Below are positions 43,559 to 50,000 of a DNA stretch of 50,000 nucleotides, piece by piece; within the stretch, counting starts at the first letter, position 1, and each line of letters begins with the position of its first letter. The DNA lies in NCBI RefSeq assembly GCF_000367345.1, contig NZ_BARE01000037.1:1-50000 (forward strand), in the 5' to 3' direction. The DNA is from Sphingobium xenophagum NBRC 107872. GTDB lineage: Bacteria > Pseudomonadota > Alphaproteobacteria > Sphingomonadales > Sphingomonadaceae. The notes below the pieces were generated by a model. The model searched no databases. It saw only the letters and a list, made by a program, of their open reading frames with translations, and had not been told where the DNA came from. Position numbers and translations under genes: made by a program.

Positions 43559-44704
43559 CTATGCCCCGACCAGCTCTCGCCCGATCAGCATGCGGCGGAT
43601 TTCATTGGTGCCTGCGCCAATGTCGAGCAGCTTGGCATCGCGCATGAAGCGTTCGACCGGCCAGTCCTTGGTATAGCCCGCGCCGCCCAGCGCCTGCACC
43701 GCTTCAAGCGCGACCTTCACCGCATTTTCGCTGGCCAGCAGGATCGCGCCCGCCGCGTCGTAGCGGGTGGTGCGGCCTGCGTCGCACGCTTTGGCGACGG
43801 CATAGACATAGGCGCGGGCGCTATTGAGGGCGACATACATGTCGGCGATCTTGGCCTGCATCAGCTGGAACGCGCCGATCGGCTTGCCGAACTGCTGGCG
43901 TTCGCGGACATAGGGCAGCACGACGTCGAGGCAGGCCTGCATGACGCCAAGCTGGATGCCCGCAAGCACGGTGCGTTCATAGTCCAGCCCCGACATCAGC
44001 ACGCCAGCCCCGCCGTTGAGCGGGCCCATGATATTCTCTTCGGGCACTTCACAATCATCGAACACCAGTTCGGCGGTGGGCGATCCGCGCATGCCGACCT
44101 TGTCGATCTTTTGCCCGATCGAAAAGCCGGGCACGGATTTTTCGATGAGGAAGGTGGTGATCCCCTTCGTGCCGTCCCCGGTGCGGGCATAGACGACCAG
44201 CGTGTCGGCTTCGGCCGCGTTGGTGATCCAATATTTGGTGCCGTTCAAGACGTAGCGGTCGCCCTTTTTGTCGGCGCGCAGCTTCATTGCCATGACGTCA
44301 GAACCGGCCCCCGCTTCCGACATGGCGAGCGAACCGACATGCTCGCCCGAAATAAGCTTGGGGAGGTAGCGCGCCTTCTGTTCCGCATTGCCCCAGCGGC
44401 GGATCTGGTTGACGCAGAGGTTGGAGTGCGCGCCATAGCTCAGCCCTATGGACGCGGACGCGCGGGCAACTTCCTCCTGCGCGACGACATGCTCCAGATA
44501 GCCCAGGCCCAGGCCGCCATCGGCCTCTTCCACCGTAATGCCGTGCAGGCCCAGTTCGCCCATTTCCGGCCACAGCGCGCGCGGGAACCAGTCCTCCGCA
44601 TCGATCCGGGCGGCCAGAGGGGCGATGCGGTCATTGGCGAAGCGGCGGCTGCTGTCGCGGATCATGTCCGCAGTCTCACCCAGGGCGAAATCGAAATCGG
44701 TCAT
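43559..44704 (-). CDS. ivd: Isovaleryl-CoA dehydrogenase
   Basis: 381-residue acyl-CoA dehydrogenase. It shows AMSEAGAGSDVMAMK, KYWITNAAEADTLVVYART, the substrate-end GLDYERTVLAG with the likely catalytic Glu at about 243 (the isovaleryl-type position rather than the C-terminal one), and GGAGYTKDWPVERFMRDAKLLDIGAGTNEIRR. It oxidises isovaleryl-CoA to 3-methylcrotonyl-CoA and passes electrons to ETF (etfAB at 26096-27771). GGAGAG precedes the start. Divergent from the LysR gene, which probably regulates it. Confidence 0.94.
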   Translation of the reverse strand: MTDFDFALGETADMIRDSSRRFANDRIAPLAARIDAEDWFPRALWPEMGELGLHGITVEEADGGLGLGYLEHVVAQEEVARASASIGLSYGAHSNLCVNQIRRWGNAEQKARYLPKLISGEHVGSLAMSEAGAGSDVMAMKLRADKKGDRYVLNGTKYWITNAAEADTLVVYARTGDGTKGITTFLIEKSVPGFSIGQKIDKVGMRGSPTAELVFDDCEVPEENIMGPLNGGAGVLMSGLDYERTVLAGIQLGVMQACLDVVLPYVRERQQFGKPIGAFQLMQAKIADMYVALNSARAYVYAVAKACDAGRTTRYDAAGAILLASENAVKVALEAVQALGGAGYTKDWPVERFMRDAKLLDIGAGTNEIRRMLIGRELVGA

Positions 44705-44777
44705 TGGCGTCTCTCCATTACCCCTATCCTAGCGCCAGCGTGCCCAAGAGAAAAATTGAAAGGACGGTGCTTAGTGT

Positions 44778-44792
44778 ATAGTTTCTGTCTAT
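44778..44792. promoter_or_regulatory. LysR-type box overlapping the regulator start
   Basis: ATAG-N7-CTAT (a T-N11-A motif) spans the LysR start codon. A TATAGT -10-like hexamer at 44777-44782 overlaps it. This fits an autoregulatory site in the ivd/lysR divergent region of 86 bp. Confidence 0.45.
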
Positions 44793-45681
44793 GATCGAAC
44801 GCTATCTGCTGCGCTATTTCCTGGCCGTGGTCGACCAGGGCAATTTTTCCCGCGCGGCGGCGCATTGCCATGTGTCGCAGCCGACCCTGTCCGTGGGCAT
44901 CGCGAAGCTGGAACAGACGGTCGATGCGCCGCTGTTCCTGCGCAGCAACCAGCGGGTCGAACTGACCGAGGCAGGCGCGCGGCTACTGGGCCATGCACGG
45001 CGGATCGAGCGGGAATTCAACCTGGCCGAGCAGGCGGGCGCGCGATCGACGCAGGGTGCGCCGCTGCGGATCGGCCTGTTGACCAGCATTCCCGGCGCCC
45101 TGGTGGCACAGGCCGTGGCCGCTTGCAGCCCCGGCGACGCGCAGGCGCTGGAACTGGTGCCGGGCACGGAGCGCGAACTGTTGGCGCGGCTGGATGCGGA
45201 GCGGATCGACGTTGCGCTGACGATGGTGCGCGACGGGGCGGATCGCTATGCCGCGCGACCGATCATGCAGGAAGGCTATGGGCTGGCCCTGCCCTCCAGC
45301 CACGATCTGGCCGGTCGGGCGCGTGTCGCGGCGGAGGAACTGGCAGGCGAGGTGATGATCGTGCGGCGACATTGCGAGGCGCTTTCGGCCACCAGCCGCT
45401 ATTTCGTCGATCGCGGCGTGCGTCCGCATTTCGCCTTTCGCGCGACCAACGACGAGCGCGTGATGCAGATAGTTGCGGCGGGCCTGGGCGTGACAGTTAT
45501 GCCAATGGCCTATAGCTGGCCGGGCATGGTGCGCGCTGCGCTGGCCGATTTTGGCGCACGACGCACGATCGGCCTGTTGTTCAGCGCGCGCGCACAGGGG
45601 TTAAGCCAAGCGATGCCGCCCATCCTGACGGCGCTGGAAGCAATTGTTGCCGATAAGCCACATTCCCCAAAAGACAGGTAA
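44791..45681 (+). CDS. LysR-family transcriptional regulator
   Basis: 296 residues. The N-terminal winged helix-turn-helix (RYFLAVVDQGNFSRAAAHCHVSQPTLSVGIAKLEQTV) is followed by the linker helix and a periplasmic-binding-like effector domain (PLRIGLLTSIPGALVAQAV ... VIVRRHCEALSATSRYFV). It is divergent from ivd, the usual place for a regulator of the neighbouring catabolic genes; the inducer is not known. There is no clear ribosome site, and a -10-like box lies only about 9 bp before ATG, so the mRNA may have a very short leader or be leaderless. Confidence 0.93.
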   Translation: MIERYLLRYFLAVVDQGNFSRAAAHCHVSQPTLSVGIAKLEQTVDAPLFLRSNQRVELTEAGARLLGHARRIEREFNLAEQAGARSTQGAPLRIGLLTSIPGALVAQAVAACSPGDAQALELVPGTERELLARLDAERIDVALTMVRDGADRYAARPIMQEGYGLALPSSHDLAGRARVAAEELAGEVMIVRRHCEALSATSRYFVDRGVRPHFAFRATNDERVMQIVAAGLGVTVMPMAYSWPGMVRAALADFGARRTIGLLFSARAQGLSQAMPPILTALEAIVADKPHSPKDR

Positions 45682-45767
45682 TGGGGCCGATTGTATGACA
45701 ATATCAACCATGCTAATTGTATTCCTGGGACACAAATCAACGATGTCCGGTTCCAGGGAGAGACGCT

Positions 45768-48215
45768 TTGAAGGCATCCATCAATGCACGCGCGATGTGC
45801 GCTTTGTTCGCATCGGTTTCCAGCATCGGGCTGATGCCCGTAGCGCAGGCACAGACCGACGGCATGGACATCATCGTCACCGCGCAAAAGCGCAGCCAGT
45901 CCTTGCAGGATGTCAGCCTGGCCGTGTCCGCGGTCAGCGGCGATGCACTCGCCAATGCCGGGGTGAACAATCTGCAGGACATCCAGCAGCTGGTGCCATC
46001 CGTCACCTTTGGCAATGATTTCAACCAGGCCAAGGTGTTCATTCGCGGCGTGGGGGCCAATACGTCCACCACCGGGTCCAGCACCGGCGTCGCGCTGCAT
46101 GTCGATGGCGCCTATGTCGCGCGGGCAGAAGCGCAACTGACATCCTTGTTCGATCTGGAGCGGGTGGAAGTGCTGCGCGGCCCGCAGGGCAGCCTGTATG
46201 GGCGCAACGCGGTCGGCGGCTCGATCAACCTCATCACGGCCAAGCCGACCGCCGATTTCACCGGCTATGCCCGGATCGGCTATGGCAATTATAGCGCGAT
46301 GATTGCCGAAGCCGCGGTCGGCGGCCCGATCATCGACGCGATTCGCTTCCGCCTGGCAGGCAAGGTCGAGGCGCGGGACGGCTTTGGCGGAAATCCGTTC
46401 AAGGGCGGCAGCGATGTCGATGACCTGTTCCGCTATATGGTCCGCGGGCAGATCCAGTTGATCGCGTCGGACAAGGTCGATTTCCTGCTGTCGGGCGAAT
46501 ATTTCCGTCAGAACGACAATAGCGGCGCAGTGCATTATCGCGGCCCCGCCTTTCCCGGTGTCCCCCGGCTGGCCCCGACGGGTACGGGCGGCTTTGCAAG
46601 CAAACCGCGCGATCTGGGCAGCGACGAGCCGCCCTCGGTCGACACCAAAAGCTATTCAGTCACCGGCACGCTCAATATTGAGCTGAGCGATGCGTTGAGC
46701 ATTGGCAACATCACCAATTATCGCGATTTCAAAACGCAACTGATCCAGGATCTCGACGGGTCGGCGCTGGTCGCCACCCTGCCCAACTCGACGTCGATCC
46801 AGACCCGCACCATCGACGCGCAGCAGTTCAGCAACGAATTGCAATTCAAATATGACAGCGCCATCGTGAAGGGCGTGGTCGGCCTTTATTATTTTCACGA
46901 ACGGCAGCGCCCGCGCGATCAGGTGGGCCTGAGTTCGACCAACGATCTGGCGTCCAACATCACCGTGCTGGCGACGCGGCCGACCTTTGTCGACAATGTC
47001 GCAGCGCCCGTAGGTTCCGTGACGCTGGCCGAAGCGCTGGCCATGTGCAACTTCCCGGCCGGCACGTCGCCCAACCGCGTCTGCCTGAAATCCAGCCTTG
47101 GCACCCGCGCCTATGCCGCTTTCGGGCAGCTGAATTTCGACATGGGGGAGGCATTTGGGCTGAACGGCGTGTCGCTGAAGCTGGGTGGCCGCTACAGCCA
47201 TGAAAAGGTCGACAGCGCCAACCCGTCGATCATCCTGACCGCCAATGGCAACCCCGCCGTGGCGCAGGTGCGCAAGACGACGGTTAAAGGCACCTATCGC
47301 GAAAAGACGTTCAAGGACTTCACCCCGGAAATCGGCCTGCAATGGCAGCCCAATCGCGACCTGCTGCTCTATTACACCTATTCCGAAGGCTTCAAGGCCG
47401 GGTCGGGCGAAAATGCGGCGGGCAGCACCACGATCGTGCGCCCGGAAAAGATGAAGAACCACGAACTGGGGATAAAGGCGGAACTGCTCGACCGGCGCTT
47501 GCAGATCAATCTGGCCGCCTATCATTACAAGCTGGACGATTTGCAGATCAACAAAACGATCGGCGGCGGACCTGCCGGCTTTACCACCATCTTCGAAAAT
47601 GCCGCCAAGACGTCGGCGACCGGCGTGGAAGCCGACATGATGGCCCGTCCGGTGGATGGCGTGCGCCTGCGCGGTTCCCTGTCCTACACCGACAGCAAAT
47701 ATGACGATTTCATCACGGTCGACCCGCTCAACCCCGTCAACGTCGCCCAGGCGGGGCAGCCCGCCTATAACCCCGTCACCAATCCCGATCCGACCGCCTT
47801 TGGCGCGCCGTGCGGCCCCGGCGCGCTCAACGCCAATGCGCCCTGCAACATCCAGCTGGCCGGCAATCCCACGCGCAATTCGCCCACATGGGCCTATAGC
47901 GCCGGGATAGAGGTCGACTTGCCGATCCTGACCGAAACCGGGACGATGACGCTGAGCGGCGACATGTCGGGCAAGAGCAATGTCTATTTCACCGAGTTCA
48001 AGCGACTGGTGGAGGGCACACGCGCCTATACGATGTTCGACGCCTCATTGCGCTGGATCGACCGGACCGAAACGGTGACGGCATCGCTGTGGATCAAGAA
48101 TATCAACAACACGCTGCGCGAAAGCAGCACCTTTGCGATCTCCACCGGCCGCATCATCGGCGTCACCTACCTGCCGCCGCGCACCTATGGCATGACGCTG
48201 GGCTACAAATTCTGA
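45768..48215 (+). CDS. TonB-dependent outer-membrane receptor
   Basis: 815-residue receptor. The signal peptide KASINARAMCALFASVSSIG...PVAQAQ leads to a TonB-box-like DIIVTAQKR (about 33-41). The plug domain follows (VSLAVSAVSGDAL, VFIRGVGANTS, RVEVLRGPQGSLYGRNAVGGSINLIT), then a beta-barrel ending MTLGYKF. It belongs to the sphingomonad group with plug QKR and LYGRNAVGG motifs, importing an unidentified ligand. The start is TTG 45768, supported by GGGAGAG just upstream and by the signal peptide. ATG 45798 would shorten the signal. There is no obvious ligand clue from neighbours; proximity to the LysR/leucine genes is suggestive only. Confidence 0.93.
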   Translation: MKASINARAMCALFASVSSIGLMPVAQAQTDGMDIIVTAQKRSQSLQDVSLAVSAVSGDALANAGVNNLQDIQQLVPSVTFGNDFNQAKVFIRGVGANTSTTGSSTGVALHVDGAYVARAEAQLTSLFDLERVEVLRGPQGSLYGRNAVGGSINLITAKPTADFTGYARIGYGNYSAMIAEAAVGGPIIDAIRFRLAGKVEARDGFGGNPFKGGSDVDDLFRYMVRGQIQLIASDKVDFLLSGEYFRQNDNSGAVHYRGPAFPGVPRLAPTGTGGFASKPRDLGSDEPPSVDTKSYSVTGTLNIELSDALSIGNITNYRDFKTQLIQDLDGSALVATLPNSTSIQTRTIDAQQFSNELQFKYDSAIVKGVVGLYYFHERQRPRDQVGLSSTNDLASNITVLATRPTFVDNVAAPVGSVTLAEALAMCNFPAGTSPNRVCLKSSLGTRAYAAFGQLNFDMGEAFGLNGVSLKLGGRYSHEKVDSANPSIILTANGNPAVAQVRKTTVKGTYREKTFKDFTPEIGLQWQPNRDLLLYYTYSEGFKAGSGENAAGSTTIVRPEKMKNHELGIKAELLDRRLQINLAAYHYKLDDLQINKTIGGGPAGFTTIFENAAKTSATGVEADMMARPVDGVRLRGSLSYTDSKYDDFITVDPLNPVNVAQAGQPAYNPVTNPDPTAFGAPCGPGALNANAPCNIQLAGNPTRNSPTWAYSAGIEVDLPILTETGTMTLSGDMSGKSNVYFTEFKRLVEGTRAYTMFDASLRWIDRTETVTASLWIKNINNTLRESSTFAISTGRIIGVTYLPPRTYGMTLGYKF

Positions 48216-48225
48216 CGACGCCCCA

Positions 48226-48258
48226 ACCCGCGCCGGTGCAAGATGCTCCGGCGCGGGT
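48226..48258 (+). terminator. Stem-loop after the TonB-dependent receptor gene
   Basis: Perfect 11-bp stem ACCCGCGCCGG/CCGGCGCGGGT with an 11-nt loop, 10 bp after the receptor stop. No T-run follows. Confidence 0.6.
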
Positions 48259-48646
48259 GAGCGTATGAAGCGGAAATTTCGGGAAAATCGGCAGTCGGGG
48301 CCGGAAAATGGTGCGCTTACAGGACTCATATAATTGTGCTATCAATTTGAATCAAGAAGCTAATATTCACTGAGCAAAGCTACAGGCCCCCACACAAACC
48401 CCCAAAAAAAAATTTCGGCGAAAACGGCGCGAATTCGGGTCCTGTCGGGTCATTTTTGCAGTTATTCGTACACCAGTGGAGTTAGCCCACTTTCGCCGAT
48501 TTCAACCCATTCCCGCCCTTCAGAGCCCAAATTTCGTGACCCCAGTGCAGACGTTCCGCTTTTGTGATTGAGGATCGAAAATTTCGGGCCGACGGAGCGA
48601 GCACCATATTCGATGAGCGATCGGATGAAGAGGTTCAGCAGGTTCA
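48259..48646. other. AT-richer junction region between chromosome-like and mobile-element-like genes
   Basis: About 390 bp with lower GC than both sides and no convincing gene. The octamer AAATTTCG occurs four times in the same orientation (48274, 48410, 48529, 48579). A run of nine A lies at 48404-48412. It may hold an insertion boundary, protein-binding repeats or decayed sequence. I cannot identify an attachment core. Confidence 0.5.
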
Positions 48647-48650
48647 TCAT
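48462..48650 (-). pseudogene. Possible short remnant downstream of the JAMM gene
   Basis: A 62-residue frame starting MMNLLNLFIRSLIEYGARSV overlaps the JAMM gene stop (ATGA-like coupling). The first about 20 residues look protein-like, but the rest is low-confidence and matches nothing I know. It may be the beginning of a truncated downstream gene or chance. Confidence 0.25.
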
Positions 48651-49102
48651 TCCAGTATCTCGACGGCAGATGGCCCGAAGCCACGACGGAAAAGGGTGCA
48701 AGAGCAGACAAGTGAGTGGATGGATCCTAGTCTCACGATCAGCAACACGGCGAAATCGATTCCGCGCTCACCGTGGACGAGTTCCATCATTGCCCCGGCG
48801 TCTTGACGGCTCGGCGTGACGTCGAACGTGGGATGGGAATGCCACTCGCCCAGATAGTTGAAGCGGTCATACGCGTTCCCTGTCCGCTGGAAGAACGCAT
48901 CGAGCGCCTCCGCATGCGCGCCGGGGCTACGGACGAAATGGGCACTTCCGCCGGTCTCAGCGTCAATGGATGTCTCAACGATCCGGAAATGCCCGGGTTC
49001 GATTTGCTCGCCCATGAGGACACCGCCAATCTCACGCGGGCCAGCCAACTGGAGCGCGCTACGCAGCGTTGCCACGACATCTTCGGCGATCTCAACCCGC
49101 AT
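48647..49102 (-). CDS. JAMM/Mov34 (MPN) family isopeptidase-like protein
   Basis: 151-residue metalloprotease domain with an intact JAMM motif: Glu in REIGGVLMGE (about 24) and GEWHSHPTFDVTPSRQD (His 88, His 90, Ser 98, Asp 101). Such proteins remove or process ubiquitin-like or C-terminal peptide tags, and prokaryotic members often follow an E1/ThiF-type gene. The start at 49102 overlaps the upstream gene's 3' end by 11 bp, and the upstream Met at 49162 would extend into it. There is no strong ribosome site, consistent with coupling. The usual E1/E2 partner is not recognisable in the window; see the chimeric gene upstream. Confidence 0.87.
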   Translation of the reverse strand: MRVEIAEDVVATLRSALQLAGPREIGGVLMGEQIEPGHFRIVETSIDAETGGSAHFVRSPGAHAEALDAFFQRTGNAYDRFNYLGEWHSHPTFDVTPSRQDAGAMMELVHGERGIDFAVLLIVRLGSIHSLVCSCTLFRRGFGPSAVEILE

Positions 49103-49706
49103 CGGCGGCTGCGGGATCAAGGTCGGCAAGGAACTCTTCGAGCGCCTTAGCGGCGTCGGCATCCTTCACCGTCCCCCAGGCATCGGCTTCGCCTAGGTCT
49201 ATCGGGCGCACATCGAATGGTGCGGAGAAGAGCCATTTTTCACGAAGGCCGATCAGATAGGCGGGGTACGGAAAGATGGTTGCATCTGGCCGGGCAAGCA
49301 GGTCGACGGCAAAGGTCAGCGAAATATCCTCTGGCGATCGGCCCTCCTTCACCAACCGGGTGAAGGTCTCCCACCGGGTCACCTCATCGGGATCGAGCCG
49401 GGCGATATTCTCGATGAGCGAGGCTTCCAGCGCCGCCGCGTCATCCCCCGCCTCCATGATCGCGCAGGGCAGCGGCTCGACGCTTCCTTCCTCCTGCGCC
49501 ACGATCATCGCGGCATGGTAGCGCCGTTTGCCCGCGACAATCTCGTAGGTGGTGGGTGATCCATTCTGTCGCACGATCAGCGGCACCAGCACGCCCCGCG
49601 CCCGAACGGACGGCAGGATATTGTTCAGGTCCGGCGCCCTCTTCACGCCCCGCATGTTCGCAGGCGAGATCGAGAGGCAGGCAATGTCGATATGCTTGAG
49701 TTCCAT
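49092..49706 (-). CDS. Chimeric ParB-like N-domain protein
   Basis: 204 residues with a strong ribosome site (GAGGAGTAAAAGTC before ATG 49706). Residues 1 to about 133 are a ParB/Spo0J N-terminal domain: MELKHIDIACLSISPANMRG, YEIVAGKRRYHAA (GERR-box equivalent, about 55-67) and EASLIENIARLDPDEVTRWETF (about 94-115). A normal ParB would continue into the helix-turn-helix. Here the sequence changes after about TFAV to a tail without that domain (PDATIFPYPAYLIGLREKWLFSAPFDVRPID ... LEEFLADLDPAAADAG). The tail could be the C-terminus of the protein that normally precedes the JAMM gene. DNA partition function is doubtful. Confidence 0.75.
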   Translation of the reverse strand: MELKHIDIACLSISPANMRGVKRAPDLNNILPSVRARGVLVPLIVRQNGSPTTYEIVAGKRRYHAAMIVAQEEGSVEPLPCAIMEAGDDAAALEASLIENIARLDPDEVTRWETFTRLVKEGRSPEDISLTFAVDLLARPDATIFPYPAYLIGLREKWLFSAPFDVRPIDLGEADAWGTVKDADAAKALEEFLADLDPAAADAG

Positions 49707-50000
49707 GACTTTTACTCCTCTTGCACACACCGGACCCCGAAAAAGCGGGGTGGGCGGCAAGAGCGCACCGGCAGGCCCGGACAAGCGGCGGGCTGCATCC
49801 GGTAGGACCGCAACGAAGTGAAGGAGCTGCGCCGCAGGCCGGCTTGCCGCCCGCCACGACGGGCCTAGAGGGAAGCGACGCCCACACCGCTTGGCCGGGA
49901 CCGGCCCACGCCATCGCGCCTAGCGATGTCCACCGGCGGTCCGCCAGGATCGCGCGTCAGCGATCGGCACCCGGCAGGGCCGAGACAAGGAAAGTGGGCT
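49707..50000. other. Leader region upstream of the ParB-like gene
   Basis: About 290 bp with no credible gene. It contains several GC palindromes, including CCCCG-AAAAAG-CGGGG (49735-49750) and GGCGGTCCGCC near 49935, of the type seen in plasmid or integrative-element backbones. The promoter of the ParB-like/JAMM pair should lie here but no clear -35/-10 is visible. Confidence 0.45.

Noticed and set aside
49092..49706. Treating the ParB-like gene as part of a PRTRC-type (ParB/ThiF cassette) plasmid system.
   Set aside because: ParB and JAMM-like components are present, but no ThiF protein or other PRTRC members are visible in the window, so the name cannot be supported.

Overview
The window looks like chromosomal DNA of a sphingomonad (Alphaproteobacteria, Sphingobium/Sphingomonas type). 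I infer this from the high GC content, the XrtA (exosortase A) exopolysaccharide locus, the Anbu proteasome-like cluster, the sucC-etfB-etfA order, the TonB-dependent receptor and the dispersed repeats. No database search was possible; all names come from recognising family motifs and gene order.

Layout. (1) 40-13734, minus strand: a tightly packed operon for XrtA-linked exopolysaccharide. In transcription order it encodes an export lipoprotein, chain-length protein, tyrosine autokinase, outer-membrane protein, ATPase, deacetylase, two FemAB-like proteins, glycosyltransferase, exosortase and amidotransferase. The amidotransferase is cut off about 60 bp from the left edge. (2) 13868-18015: a companion module with PLP decarboxylase and acyl-CoA ligase (minus), divergent from a GNAT/FemAB-like transferase and an acyl carrier protein (plus). 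(3) 18123-19085: trxB. (4) 19276-23419: the four-gene Anbu operon (ATP-grasp, alpha-E, transglutaminase, Anbu). (5) 23547-30201: a lipoprotein hydrolase, tRNA-Met, a cold-shock gene with three small genes, etfA/etfB/sucC and small envelope genes. (6) 30323-38479: nhaA, an NfrB-like glycosyltransferase with a partner envelope protein, TauE plus TIGR02186, a DUF3422 protein, threonine dehydratase and tRNA-Ala. (7) 38564-45681: leucine/isovalerate catabolism (MaoC, mccA, mccB, ivd) with a divergent LysR regulator. A DUF559 nuclease-like cassette flanked by 47-bp inverted repeats sits between mccA and mccB. (8) 45768-48215: TonB-dependent receptor. (9) 48216-50000: an AT-richer junction, then a JAMM protease gene and a chimeric ParB-like gene of mobile-element type.

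How it fits together. Regions 1-2 can assemble, export and decorate a surface polysaccharide and carry XrtA for anchoring PEP-CTERM proteins, although no PEP-CTERM substrate is encoded here. Region 4 is a conserved but functionally unresolved predicted peptide-synthesis/peptidase system. Regions 5 and 7 feed electrons and acyl-CoA into ETF and the TCA cycle. The most unusual items are the DUF559 cassette bounded by hairpin-forming inverted repeats, the ParB/other chimera in front of an intact JAMM protease, the TTGCAAA box array upstream of sucC, a perfect 23-bp palindrome between nhaA and the NfrB-like gene, and the sucC-etfB hairpin whose pairing is complete only in the transcribed strand.
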